Assembly (NCBI GenBank): GCA_964395095.1
Contig: CAYMZZ010000002.1
Coordinates: 248,001 to 312,000 of the forward strand
Direction: 5' to 3'
Length of the DNA stretch: 64,000 bases
Origin: CAYMZZ01 sp964395095
GTDB taxonomy: Bacteria; Bacteroidota; Bacteroidia; Chitinophagales; Chitinophagaceae
The notes under the pieces were generated by a model that made no database searches, was not told where the DNA came from, and saw only the letters and a list, made by a program, of their open reading frames with translations. Shown here piece by piece: positions 28,414-37,528 of this stretch (the first letter of the stretch is position 1; each line of letters opens with the position of its first letter). A program made the position numbers and the translations under genes.

Positions 28414-29916
28414 TCATCGTTTTCTCACTTCTGCCGCCAAAAACTCCCTCAGGCTGCCTCTTGATTTTTGCAGCCAGACAATCCTGGTTCCTTTTTCACG
28501 GGCGAATGGGGTGGTGATGCTGTCAGCGACAATCGTATTTTCAAAATAACTGCTGATTTCGGCCAGGCTGTTGTTATCGGGTTCTATCACCCAGATCAGG
28601 TCGCGGTAGTCGCGCGTGGTATCCACCCAGTTAAGGTAATCCGCACTGAAGGAATGCGCCCGGTTCGGCAGTTTACCATAATAATTAACCGCTCCTGCCA
28701 GTCCGTAATTATCGCAGAAGATCAGAACAGAGTCGGGAGCGGGCGATTGGCGGATGACGGCTTCAACTTTGGAAGCCAGTTCCTTCCAGCCCAGCATGTC
28801 CGCAAAATCCTGCGCAATAGGGTATTCCTTGCCATCTTCCCAGCGATGCTGCCCGAAAGAGGGTTGGCTCTCTGCATCATTGACCAGGGCATTAGGGTCT
28901 TTGATGGGAAAGGCAATCAGCAGCATGGGTATGAACAACAGCAGGGGAATGGCTACTGCCACATAGCGTAGTTTTCTTTTCCATCCCAGCGAGAAAAGCT
29001 TCTCAAGCCAGGCTGCCCCAAAAGCCAGGTAGATGGGATACAGGCCGATAGCATAGTAGGGTTTTGCCTTCAGATAAATGAACAAGGCCATGCAGAAGAA
29101 GAAAGTCGCGAACAGAAAACGATAGGGTTGCCAGGGCTTATACATGAGTAGCGCAACCAGGCCCGCGACCCATACAAAGGCGGAGCCCAGGTAGAACAGG
29201 AATTGCTCGCTTACAAAATTCATCCTGTCCACATGCACAAGCTGGGTTTTACTCAATTCTTCCATATGCTGGTATACGGGCCAGCCATTACTCCATTGCC
29301 AGTAGATATTGGGCGCAATCAACAGGCTGGATAGCAAAACGGCACCATAGAGGGCGGGTCTTGTAAAGAGGGTGCGTTGGGAAGAAATCAGCAGGGCGGG
29401 TACCAGCGCCACCACCAGGAAGATGATATTGTATTTATTGAGAAAGCCGAGGGCAAACACGAGGGCGCAGGCATAGAGCAGGGAGACCTTTTGGGTTTGT
29501 AAATAGCGTAGCAGCAGGAAAAGAAGCAGGGTCCAGCAAAGCACATCGAGTGAGTTGGGCTGGTAGAGAATATTGATACGCAGCAATGCCGAAAACAATA
29601 CGGCAACGCCGGCCAGCAGGCGTGCAAAAATTCCGCCACCCAGGGCTTCCACGGTTTTCCAAACTACCAGCAGGGTAAGGGCGCCGAACAGGGCCGGAAA
29701 GAATTTTACCCAAAACTCTCCATTCCCCAGTTGCAGGATGATCCAGGAGATCCAGGAAGTAGCCGGCGGCACCGATGCATAGCCCCAGGCAAGATGATGG
29801 GCCTGGTCGAGATGCAGAAATTCATCGCGATGCAATTCATAAGCGGGATGGATTAGCAGGTATTGCAGGATGAATTTGATCAGAATGAGGAGGGCGAGGA
29901 GGAGATGGGAACGCAT
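28414..29916 (-). CDS. GT39-like membrane glycosyltransferase (PMT_2/ArnT type)
   Basis: 500 residues with many membrane helices. The first loop carries the acidic catalytic-type motif of the GT-C family (YELHRDEFLHLDQAHHLAWG followed by YASVPPATSW). Further conserved features are helices such as FFPALFGALTLLVVWKTVEA and RINILYQPNSLDVLCWTLLL. These enzymes transfer a sugar from a lipid-linked donor on the periplasmic face to protein or lipid acceptors. The C-terminal soluble region (about 370-490) resembles the extracytoplasmic domain of such proteins. It is transcribed alone and its acceptor is unknown. Confidence 0.88.
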   Translation of the reverse strand: MRSHLLLALLILIKFILQYLLIHPAYELHRDEFLHLDQAHHLAWGYASVPPATSWISWIILQLGNGEFWVKFFPALFGALTLLVVWKTVEALGGGIFARLLAGVAVLFSALLRINILYQPNSLDVLCWTLLLFLLLRYLQTQKVSLLYACALVFALGFLNKYNIIFLVVALVPALLISSQRTLFTRPALYGAVLLSSLLIAPNIYWQWSNGWPVYQHMEELSKTQLVHVDRMNFVSEQFLFYLGSAFVWVAGLVALLMYKPWQPYRFLFATFFFCMALFIYLKAKPYYAIGLYPIYLAFGAAWLEKLFSLGWKRKLRYVAVAIPLLLFIPMLLIAFPIKDPNALVNDAESQPSFGQHRWEDGKEYPIAQDFADMLGWKELASKVEAVIRQSPAPDSVLIFCDNYGLAGAVNYYGKLPNRAHSFSADYLNWVDTTRDYRDLIWVIEPDNNSLAEISSYFENTIVADSITTPFAREKGTRIVWLQKSRGSLREFLAAEVRKR

Positions 29917-30211
29917 GAGGGATAATTCGGTTATTTGATTATTTGTTGATTTGGTTGTTTGTTTAGAGTTTAAGGTTCTACTTATAACTTACAACTTACA
30001 ACTTACAACTTACTACTATCCGCAATCATCTGCGAAAATCTGCGGGAAACTTTCTTTACTTTGAACCTGTTGGCGCCGTAACCAGCTTTTCCCGCAGATT
30101 TTCGACTATAGTGGAAAGTAGAAAATACTAACTTAAACGCTAAAAATGTAAACAAACCTGCCTGCCGGCAGGTCAACAAATAACCGAATTTCCAAATTTT
30201 CAAATTATCCG
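29917..30211. repeat. Divergent gap with ATCTGCG element copy D
   Basis: It contains ACTTACAACTTACAACTT tandem units (about 29986-30012) and a short ATCTGCG element (about 30028-30104, with ATCTGCGGGAAA facing TTTCCCGCAGAT). A partial GC palindrome (30157-30172) and CCAAATTTTCAAATTATCC close the block. No gene was seen. It abuts the first codons of the arginase-like gene. Confidence 0.7.
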
Positions 30212-31096
30212 ATTATCATTCTCCTCAACTGTCCATCCAATCTCGGCTTGAAGCGTCCTGCTCCTGATCGCGAGCCCGGGGTTCGTCGTTTACCTGCCTG
30301 GTTGCGCCAACACGGTTTGCATGATTTGCTGCAGCCGGCAATAGAGGCAACCCTGGAAGCGCCTGCCTATACTGGTATTAAAGATAGGGAAACCGGCTTG
30401 CTGAATACAGCGGAGCTGATCGTATATAGCCGGAAGCTGGCCGATCGGGTGGAAGCGGAATTGGGAAAGGGACAGTTTTTGCTATTGCTTGGAGGGGATT
30501 GCAGTATTGCCCTGGGTGCCGGTTTGGGTCTGGCCCGCCGGGGCCGTTACGGCCTGTTTTACCTGGATGGCCATACCGATTTTATGCCCGTTGAATTTTC
30601 CTCCACCGGCGGCGCCGGCGGCATGGCCGCTTCCATGCTGGCAGGGCAGGGACCGGCTTCGCTATGCAAGATGGAAGACCGGAGCCACTATATTAGGGAA
30701 GAACTGATCTGGTGCGTGGGCAACCGGGAATATGATGACGCTTATGAAGACTATGTGCGGCATTCACAGGCCGTTTACAAACCCCTCTACAGCATGCGGG
30801 CCGAAGGAATGGAAGCTATCGCCAGCGGCTTCCTGCAGCAGATGCAGGCCGCCAGCGTGGATGGTTTCTGGATCCATTTCGACGTGGATGTGTTAAACGA
30901 CAACATCATGCCCTGTGTGGACAGCCCCACTCCGGATGGGTTGCATTACGAAGAATGGCGGAGACTGATGCATCCGCTAATCCATCATCCGCTTTGTGCC
31001 GGTATGACGCTCAGCATCCTGGATCCCGACCTGGACCCGGACGCCACTTATACCCTTCCCTTCATACAGGAATTTTCGGGAATATTTGGCGTATAG
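30212..31096 (+). CDS. Arginase-family (ureohydrolase) protein without an ATG start
   Basis: About 294 residues. The family's first beta-strand (IIILLNCPSNLGLKRPAPD) is encoded upstream of the first TTG (30248), and no ATG or GTG is in frame there. So the start is an ATT/ATC triplet at 30212-30218, or the TTG at the cost of the first strand, or the original start was lost to the adjacent repeat block. Mn-ligand motifs present are DGHTD (D119, H121, D123) and DVDVLND. The first ligand His of the usual GGDHS is Cys97 here (GGDCS). This may alter the metal site, so hydrolysis of a guanidino or formimino substrate is unproven. An M19 dipeptidase follows 60 bases downstream. Confidence 0.75.
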   Translation: MIILLNCPSNLGLKRPAPDREPGVRRLPAWLRQHGLHDLLQPAIEATLEAPAYTGIKDRETGLLNTAELIVYSRKLADRVEAELGKGQFLLLLGGDCSIALGAGLGLARRGRYGLFYLDGHTDFMPVEFSSTGGAGGMAASMLAGQGPASLCKMEDRSHYIREELIWCVGNREYDDAYEDYVRHSQAVYKPLYSMRAEGMEAIASGFLQQMQAASVDGFWIHFDVDVLNDNIMPCVDSPTPDGLHYEEWRRLMHPLIHHPLCAGMTLSILDPDLDPDATYTLPFIQEFSGIFGV

Positions 31097-31156
31097 ACCG
31101 GGTTGGTATTAACTTTCCGCTTCATCCATTTTTCAGAACGGTATTAATAGTTTGCA

Positions 31157-32242
31157 TTGAACAGTTTACCATTTATTATCGACGCCCACCTCGACCTGAG
31201 CATGAATGCGCTCGAATGGAATCGCGACCTGCGCAGGCCTGTGCAGGAAATAAGGGATCGCGAAGCCGGTTTGAGCGATAAACCTGACCGGGGCAGGGGC
31301 ACGGTAAGTCTGCCCGCCCTGCGGGAGGGCAATATTGGTTTGGTGGTGGCCACCCAGATTGCGCGCTATGTTGCGCCCGACAATAGTTTGCCCGGCTGGC
31401 ACTCGCCCGAGCAGGCATGGGCGCAAACCCAGGGACAACTGGCCTGGTATAAAGCCATGGAAGCCGCCGGCGAAATGCACATGATTCGCAACCGGGCTGA
31501 TCTGGATATCCATTTACAAAGATGGCAGGGCGAAGAAGATCGTTCAGGCCTTCCCGTTGGATATATTCTCAGCCTCGAAGGGGCTGATTCCATTATTCAT
31601 CCCGACTACTTGGATATGGCTTACGCGTATGGATTGCGTGCCCTGGGTCCCGCGCATTATGGACCTGGTCGCTATGCCAATGGTACGGATGCACAGGGGA
31701 AGATGAAGGAGGCCGGACTGGCACTGTTGTCGAAAATGGAATCGCTGAATCTGATTCTCGACGCTACCCATCTCTGCGACGATGCTTTTTGGCAGGCAAT
31801 GGAGCATTTCAATGGACCTGTTTGGGCCAGTCATAATAATTGCCGCGCGCTGGTGGATCATAACCGCCAGTTCAGCGACGAAATGATAAAAGCGCTCATC
31901 GAACGTAAAGCGGTCATCGGCGTGGCCCTCGATGCGTGGATGATGGTGCCGGGCTGGCAAAGAGGAATTTCCACACCGGCACAAATGCAATGCTTTCTCA
32001 GCAGCATCGTGGATCATATCGATCATATCTGCCAGTTGGCGGGCAATGCCAATCATGTGGGCATCGGCAGCGACCTCGATGGGGCTTTCGGTAAGGAGCA
32101 ATCACCCGCCGACCTCGATACCATCGCCGATCTGCAAAAGCTTTCGGCATTATTGAAACAAAGAGGTTATGCTGAAAACGACATTAAGGGCATACTGAGT
32201 GAGAATTGGATGGGGTTTTTGCGAAGAAACTGGAGGGAGTGA
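31157..32242 (+). CDS. Membrane dipeptidase family M19
   Basis: 361 residues. The zinc-ligand set of family M19 is visible: FIIDAHLDL (His and Asp), LSLEGADS (Glu), DATHLCDD (His), ASHNN (His) and GIGSDLDGAFG (Asp). These enzymes cleave dipeptides, often of D- or mixed chirality. There is no signal peptide, so it is probably cytoplasmic. The start is TTG 31157: an in-frame TAG lies two codons upstream and no ATG precedes the first zinc ligands. It lies 60 bases after the arginase-family gene, probably in one unit; the joint substrate is unknown. Confidence 0.9.
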   Translation: MNSLPFIIDAHLDLSMNALEWNRDLRRPVQEIRDREAGLSDKPDRGRGTVSLPALREGNIGLVVATQIARYVAPDNSLPGWHSPEQAWAQTQGQLAWYKAMEAAGEMHMIRNRADLDIHLQRWQGEEDRSGLPVGYILSLEGADSIIHPDYLDMAYAYGLRALGPAHYGPGRYANGTDAQGKMKEAGLALLSKMESLNLILDATHLCDDAFWQAMEHFNGPVWASHNNCRALVDHNRQFSDEMIKALIERKAVIGVALDAWMMVPGWQRGISTPAQMQCFLSSIVDHIDHICQLAGNANHVGIGSDLDGAFGKEQSPADLDTIADLQKLSALLKQRGYAENDIKGILSENWMGFLRRNWRE

Positions 32243-32685
32243 TTTGGGGAATTCGGATATTTGGGTATTTGTGGAGTTGTTTAAACTTTTCATTTATCAA
32301 CTGCGAAAATCTGCGCAGAATTCTACCTGCCATTTGAAAAGACTCGAGTAGGCAGAATGTTTAACGCAACGGACGCGAAGAAGTCGCAACGGACGTAACG
32401 AAATAGCAAAATATTTGCTACGGACGCGCCAGGACAAGGAAGGCGTAAAGATTGGATTCGAATAATTGAGTGTCGCGGTTATTCAATTCTTTCACTAAAC
32501 CCAACTTACTACTTACCACTTACTACTTACCACTTACCACTCACCACATTTAAGTGTTTCCCGCTATTGTTTTGGAATACAAACGTTATTATTTTGTAGC
32601 AAAGTATTTGACCGACAAGCACATCCTTTGATTCATCTCCTGGTCCAGAGTTTCTTATTTTCATGGACGCGGGACAAGCAAGCAG
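32243..32685. repeat. Repeat-rich gap after the M19 gene
   Basis: No gene was seen. It holds a degenerate ATCTGCG element (around 32300-32330), CGCAACGGACG-type GTTGCG relatives (about 32365-32410) and CTTACTACTTACCACTTAC tandem units (about 32505-32545). Confidence 0.6.
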
Positions 32686-32713
32686 AGCGGGACGAAAGTC
32701 CCGCTTTTGTTTT
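32686..32713 (+). terminator. Intrinsic terminator with GAAA tetraloop
   Basis: AGCGGGAC and GTCCCGCT form a perfect 8-bp stem closed by GAAA, followed by TTTTGTTTT. It isolates the PAS kinase from upstream transcription, or acts in its leader. Confidence 0.8.
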
Positions 32714-32787
32714 CTCCAATTTTGATTCAAAAAAAGTGGCTGCAGGGTCGATTACCAAAGTTGGGACATTGCCACAGGGCTTCAAGA

Positions 32788-33960
32788 ATGCTTTACGGAA
32801 ACCCGGAAGAATTATATCCAGGCTATGAAAATACCTCAAAGCCTTGCCTGTACAGCGTTTCAGGCGTATATTCGAACCTTAATTACTATCTGACTGCAAC
32901 TTTACGGTTAATTAATTGTATTTCACCTGTGGCTGCAACTGCTTACGACCTCTTCGATTTTTTTAAGAAAACCCCTGACTTGGTGTGTATTGCCCGGAAA
33001 GATGGATATTTCAAACAGGTAAATCCTGCTGTAATCCAAAAGTTGGGCTATTCCGAAGAGGAAATATATAGTCGACCTATATTCTTCTTTCTTCATCCTG
33101 ATGACCTGGAAAAGACCCGACACATGCGGGAAAAACTGCTCGAAGGGGAAACCATGCTTAATTTTCAGAATCGCTATATCAATAAGTCGGGTGACATCAT
33201 CTGGCTGGAGTGGACGGCGGTGTATGTACCCGAGCGCGAAGTGGTTTTTGCCATCGCCAAGGATATAACGGCCCGCAAGGGAATAGAGTGGGAGGTAGAA
33301 GAGGAACATCGGCAGTTTCGGGGTCTGGCCAGTTATCTGAAACTTAGCATGGAGAAGGACCGGAAATTTGTGGCGACCGAATTGCATGAAGAACTGGCGC
33401 AGTTGATGCTGGCGCTTAAATTGAATGTGGATTATGTGCGCAAGGAGGAAGCCAGCCTAAGCAAAACCGGCATGGATCGAATCAATCAGGCCTATGCGAT
33501 TGCGGATCTCCTGATTCATACAGTTCGGCGCATTTCATTTTCGATGAGCCCACACATGATCGATGACCTGGGTCTTAATGCCACGCTCGAGTGGCATTGC
33601 CGGGAGTTCACGGTATTGCATGGCATACCCTGCCATTTTTTTACCAATATGGATACGAATAAAATGGGTAAGGAGGTGCAGATCGACCTTTTCCGCATTT
33701 GCCAGGCCGCGCTGGATAATGTGCGGTTGCATTCCGATGCCAGCTCAGCCAGGGTTAAACTCGAATCATTTCCTGAATCACTTCGGTTGTCGGTCAAAGA
33801 CAATGGTAAAGGTTTTGATCCATCCAACACGCCCAAGGGTCAGGGCCTGCAAACCATTTATAACCGGGCCCTATCCATAGGCGCCCGCGTTCATCTGCAA
33901 AGCGAACCGGGAAATGGGACGGAAGTGTTGATGGAGCTGGAACACGGAGAGAGAAATTAG
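32788..33960 (+). CDS. PAS-domain sensor histidine kinase (HisKA_3-like)
   Basis: 390 residues from ATG 32788. A longer frame from 32707 starts with a TTG in the terminator's T-run and is rejected. The first 50 residues carry no recognisable domain. A PAS domain follows (TPDLVCIARKDGYFKQVNPA, FFLHPDDLEKTRHMRE, NKSGDIIWLEWTAVYV). The dimerisation helix carries the likely phospho-His in ATELHEELAQLMLALKLNV, and the NarL-type HATPase domain contains RICQAALDNVRLHSDAS and SVKDNGKGFD. There are no membrane helices, so it is a cytoplasmic sensor. No response regulator is adjacent, making it an orphan kinase. Confidence 0.88.
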   Translation: MLYGNPEELYPGYENTSKPCLYSVSGVYSNLNYYLTATLRLINCISPVAATAYDLFDFFKKTPDLVCIARKDGYFKQVNPAVIQKLGYSEEEIYSRPIFFFLHPDDLEKTRHMREKLLEGETMLNFQNRYINKSGDIIWLEWTAVYVPEREVVFAIAKDITARKGIEWEVEEEHRQFRGLASYLKLSMEKDRKFVATELHEELAQLMLALKLNVDYVRKEEASLSKTGMDRINQAYAIADLLIHTVRRISFSMSPHMIDDLGLNATLEWHCREFTVLHGIPCHFFTNMDTNKMGKEVQIDLFRICQAALDNVRLHSDASSARVKLESFPESLRLSVKDNGKGFDPSNTPKGQGLQTIYNRALSIGARVHLQSEPGNGTEVLMELEHGERN

Positions 33961-34051
33961 AAAATTTGGGAATTCGGAAATTTGGTTATTTGATAATTTG
34001 GTGAACCATCTAACAGAAGGCAAATTTTCAAATACCCAAAATCCCAAATTG
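33961..34051. repeat. AT-rich inverted repeat between convergent genes
   Basis: AAATTTGGGAATTCGGAAATTTGG faces CCAAAATCCCAAATT on the other side of a short spacer. It could act as a two-way terminator for the PAS kinase and uxuA. Confidence 0.45.
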
Positions 34052-35233
34052 TCACATGCTTCTCCACACTCCCTCTTCCAGTCCTCTCAATTCCGCCAGT
34101 CCTCTTAATCGGCCTATGCAGGAATAGCCGGGGTTGGTTTTCTTTTGTTTGTCGTCGAGCATCTGATGTCCGTGGTCGGGACGAAAGGGAATTGGTGTTT
34201 TGCTTCTTTGCTGAATTAGCAGAAGTTCCTTCATTACTGCATACATATCCGTATCACCATCGAGGTGGTCGGCTTCGAAGAAATTGCCTTCCTCATCGCG
34301 GCGGGTATTGCGAAGATGCACGAAATGGATTCGGTCACCGGCTTCGCGTATCATCGCGGGCAGGTCGTTGGCCGGGTTCGCGCCCAGGGAGCCCGTACAA
34401 AAGCAAAGGCCATTGCTGGGGTTGGGAACGGCTTCGAGAATAAAACGCAGATCATCTGCCGTGCTTACAATCCGCGGAAGCCCGAGGATGTCAAAAGGAG
34501 GATCGTCTGGATGAATGGCCATCCGGATGCGCAGCTCATCGGCGAGCGGACAAATCTGCTGCAGGAAATACCGTAGATTCTCCCGCAATTCTTTCCGGCC
34601 AATCGATCGATAGAGATTGAGTTTTTCCTGCATTTTGCTGACCGTCTGTTTTTCTTCGCCCGGAATACCAAACATCACCGTGTCGGCCAATTGGCGGAGC
34701 TGATCTGCTGAAAGGCTACGGTAGCGGTTCTCCGCCTTTTTGGCCATATCGGAGGGATATGATTTCAACGCATCTTTCCTTTTCAGGAGATAGATGTCGA
34801 AAACAGCAAGATCGGTCCAGTTGAAATACAGCGCCAGCGATCCATCGGACATGGGATAGTGGAGTTCGGTGCGGGTCCAGTCGTTCACCGGCATAAAATT
34901 GTAGGTAACAATCCGGATGCCGGCGGCGGCCAGGTTACGCAGCGACTCTTTGTACTGCTCAATGTACTTTTGAAATTCACCCGTACCCGTTTTGATGGAT
35001 TCGTGAATGGTTACGCTTTCCACCACATCCCAGCTTAATCCGGCGGCTTCAATTTCTTTTTTTCTTTTTTCAATTTCTTCCAGTGGCCATACCTCTCCGT
35101 GCGGAATATGATGCAGGGCGGTAACAATACCGCTGGCACCGGTTTGTTTGATGTCGGCGAGCGTAACGGGGTCGGCGGGACCAAACCAGCGCCAGGTTTG
35201 TTTCAGTTTCACGTTGCTGTTGTTGGTGAACAA
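34052..35233 (-). CDS. uxuA: D-mannonate dehydratase
   Basis: 393 residues, the usual length for UxuA, which dehydrates D-mannonate to 2-keto-3-deoxygluconate in glucuronate breakdown. The N-terminal signature is KQTWRWFGPADPVTLADIKQ and IVTALHHIPHGEVWP. Metal-site motifs are GLCFCTGSLGANPAND (Cys), FVHLRN (His), ADHLDGDTDM and FRPDHGHQMLDD. It lies 12 bases after the first lacI gene. It handles the glucuronate that GH67 and GH115 release. The glucuronate isomerase and KDG kinase/aldolase are not in this window. Confidence 0.95.
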   Translation of the reverse strand: MFTNNSNVKLKQTWRWFGPADPVTLADIKQTGASGIVTALHHIPHGEVWPLEEIEKRKKEIEAAGLSWDVVESVTIHESIKTGTGEFQKYIEQYKESLRNLAAAGIRIVTYNFMPVNDWTRTELHYPMSDGSLALYFNWTDLAVFDIYLLKRKDALKSYPSDMAKKAENRYRSLSADQLRQLADTVMFGIPGEEKQTVSKMQEKLNLYRSIGRKELRENLRYFLQQICPLADELRIRMAIHPDDPPFDILGLPRIVSTADDLRFILEAVPNPSNGLCFCTGSLGANPANDLPAMIREAGDRIHFVHLRNTRRDEEGNFFEADHLDGDTDMYAVMKELLLIQQRSKTPIPFRPDHGHQMLDDKQKKTNPGYSCIGRLRGLAELRGLEEGVWRSM

Positions 35234-35245
35234 TCTTGATTAATG

Positions 35246-36301
35246 CTAAACGGTAATCCGGTTGGGGGCAGTCCCTTTTTTTCGCAGGGATGATTGTCGC
35301 ACAATCAGGCTCGACCGGACTACGATGGTATTGGTTTGCTTGATATCGGATACCCCTTTCAGGTGGTTGATAAGGTTGCGGGCGGCGATTTCGCCCATTT
35401 CTATGCCGGGATAGTCAATGGTGCTCAATTGGGGTTCAATGATCTTTCCTACCGCATCGTTGTTGAAACCCACCACCGCAATATCTTCCGGTATTCGCAC
35501 CCCATATTCTTTCAGGGTTTGCATGCATACCGCCGCGGAAAAATCGTTGGTGATAAAAGCGCCATCGGGCAGGGGTTTCATATTCAGGATCTGCAGGGCC
35601 GCTTCCACACCACATTGCTCACTCAGGTCCTTTATCAGCACATGCTCCTTGTTGTAGGGAAGTCCATTGTCGTACAATGCATCTACATATCCTTTATGGC
35701 GTTGCGCGTATACGTTTCGTTTCAGGTTGGCCGTTACCAGCACAATACGGCGGCAGCCCTGTTCAATCAGGTGCTGGGTAGCCTGGTAGCCGCATTTGTA
35801 ATTGTCGATGATCACTTTGGTGGAATCGCTCAGTTCTTCAACCCGGTCGAAAAAGATAACGGGTATACCCTTTTCTTCAAAAGGCTTATAATGCTCGAGC
35901 CCCTCGGTATCAAAAGCGAGGGAAGCGATGAGCCCGTCCACGCGTTTGTGAAACAGGTTGAGGGCATTGGTTTGTTCTTTCACCGCGCTTTCGGAGGAGT
36001 GGGCGATAATAAGATCGTAACCGGCTTCGGTGGTTACTTTTTCGATGCCAGCCAATACCGAAGTGATGAAGTTACTGTTCAGTTCATGCAGGATCACGCC
36101 AATCGTATTGGTCTTTTGCTTTCGAAGGTTGCTGGCGAAATTATTATGCCGATAACCCAGTTCCTTCGCTGCTTCCTGAATTTTCTTCCGGGTATTTTTA
36201 TTGATGGAAGGATGGTTCCGCAATCCGCGGCTTACGGTAGCGGAGGAGAGCGAAAGCTTCTGTGCAATGTCGTAAATCGTAACCTCTTTCTTCGGCTTCA
36301 T
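35246..36301 (-). CDS. LacI-family transcriptional regulator (paralogue 1)
   Basis: 351 residues. The N-terminal LacI HTH is TIYDIAQKLSLSSATVSRGL with hinge RHNNFASNLRKQKTNTIGV; then comes a periplasmic-binding-protein-like effector domain (LIIAHSSESAVKEQTNALNL, GIPVIFFDRVEELSDSTKVI). It is a close paralogue of the regulator at 53020-54054 over the whole length, and the recognition segment SSATVSRGL is the same, so both may bind the same operator. It is co-transcribed with uxuA, so its effector may be a glucuronate-pathway metabolite (inference). A TATATTCG -7-like element lies at 36342-36335 on the minus strand; I saw no copy of the 14-bp operator here. Confidence 0.95.
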   Translation of the reverse strand: MKPKKEVTIYDIAQKLSLSSATVSRGLRNHPSINKNTRKKIQEAAKELGYRHNNFASNLRKQKTNTIGVILHELNSNFITSVLAGIEKVTTEAGYDLIIAHSSESAVKEQTNALNLFHKRVDGLIASLAFDTEGLEHYKPFEEKGIPVIFFDRVEELSDSTKVIIDNYKCGYQATQHLIEQGCRRIVLVTANLKRNVYAQRHKGYVDALYDNGLPYNKEHVLIKDLSEQCGVEAALQILNMKPLPDGAFITNDFSAAVCMQTLKEYGVRIPEDIAVVGFNNDAVGKIIEPQLSTIDYPGIEMGEIAARNLINHLKGVSDIKQTNTIVVRSSLIVRQSSLRKKGTAPNRITV

Positions 36302-36438
36302 ATCTACAAAGAAATTAAAAACCTGTTATTCTACCGAATATAGCGTTTTACCTATTCTATAAACTAAGGCCGGTTGGGTCCGGTAGTATGGCCACCACTA
36401 CGCTGGCGAAAAGCGATTTCACCCTTATCCGAAAATCT

Positions 36439-37524
36439 TTATTCGGGTGGATAATCGGGAGCGCCCGGTCCCTTTGTCCCCTCATGCTGGTACACAGGCC
36501 CCGCCTGCAGCCCTCCCGGGAACATGCTTTTGGCACCTACCGGGAGATCATTGGGCCTGGGCGGACTGGCATATTGGATAAAGTTACCGGCAAACCAGTG
36601 GTATTCCGCCGAAGTAGCCGGGTTTTCTATCCGCTTTCCGAAGATCCCGCGAAGATTCTGATGGCTACCCGCCCTGGCAGTACCGGGAAATCCCATGGCG
36701 GTTACTGGTTCAAATTGCTGGCGAAATGCCCGGTCACGCTTTTGCCATTCGCGGATATGGATGGCGGTTTCGCGCAAGGGGGCGATCATCAGGTCCTTTT
36801 CATTCGCTTTCAGGTAGAGCAGCAGTTCACGATGCGCTTCGATGCTTACATCCAAACCATTGCCGCCGCCGACACCATGAAACAGGATCACCAGCAGGCT
36901 CTGGCTGGTCATGGCCTGCTTCACCCATTCAATCATCTGCTCCCCGGTATGGTTTTGTACCATATAGCAATCCATATTGTACAGATCCACTTCATGGATC
37001 TTATGCATCTGGTTGCGCACGGCACGTGCTGCTACAAAATCGTCGCGCATGGATGGCATGAAGGAAGAATCCTGCACTTTCATATCGCCACAGGTAAAAG
37101 CGAATGTGCGCTGTTTTTTTCCATCCAGCGCCTGCAGAAACAGGTTGGTCATCCGGGCTTCATCCTGTATTCTTTTTATGGTATAGCGGGAAAGGTCATA
37201 ATCGGCGCTCACAAATTCCCGCCCCGGCTGGTTACCCACGCAGGGATGAAACAGCGTATGGTTGCCCAGTTCGTGCCCGGAATTGGAAAGACTCTTCCAT
37301 TCCTCCATTCGGCGCTGTACAGATGGGGAGAAAGCCGTGATGTAGAAACTGGCTTGCAGTCCCAGCGAATCGAGCAGCGGTGCGGCATTATCGAGATGCT
37401 GATCTATGGCATCATCGTAGGTGATCACCACCGCCGCTTTCTTCCCGCCCCAGGCGGGATTAAACTGGGCAGTAGCGGTAAACGACAATGCCAGTAATAA
37501 TAATAAGAAGATCAGCTTCATCAT
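36439..37524 (-). CDS. CE4 polysaccharide deacetylase-like esterase
   Basis: 361 residues with a signal peptide ending FTATAQ. The NodB domain shows the catalytic/metal Asp pair in VVITYDDAID (D37-D38) and the metal His pair in HELGNHTLFHP (H89, H93). LLVILFHGVGGGNG is the distal His motif. The 100-residue C-terminal part is not recognised. In a xylan operon the likely role is removal of acetyl groups from xylan. It is the last gene of the long minus-strand operon, 4 bases after the SASA esterase. Confidence 0.85.
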   Translation of the reverse strand: MMKLIFLLLLLALSFTATAQFNPAWGGKKAAVVITYDDAIDQHLDNAAPLLDSLGLQASFYITAFSPSVQRRMEEWKSLSNSGHELGNHTLFHPCVGNQPGREFVSADYDLSRYTIKRIQDEARMTNLFLQALDGKKQRTFAFTCGDMKVQDSSFMPSMRDDFVAARAVRNQMHKIHEVDLYNMDCYMVQNHTGEQMIEWVKQAMTSQSLLVILFHGVGGGNGLDVSIEAHRELLLYLKANEKDLMIAPLRETAIHIREWQKRDRAFRQQFEPVTAMGFPGTARAGSHQNLRGIFGKRIENPATSAEYHWFAGNFIQYASPPRPNDLPVGAKSMFPGGLQAGPVYQHEGTKGPGAPDYPPE

Positions 37525-37528
37525 TTAA

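Noticed and set aside
35294..37497. Plus-strand frames of about 350-370 codons
   Set aside because: Antisense to lacI paralogue 1 and the CE4 gene, which have clear family motifs.
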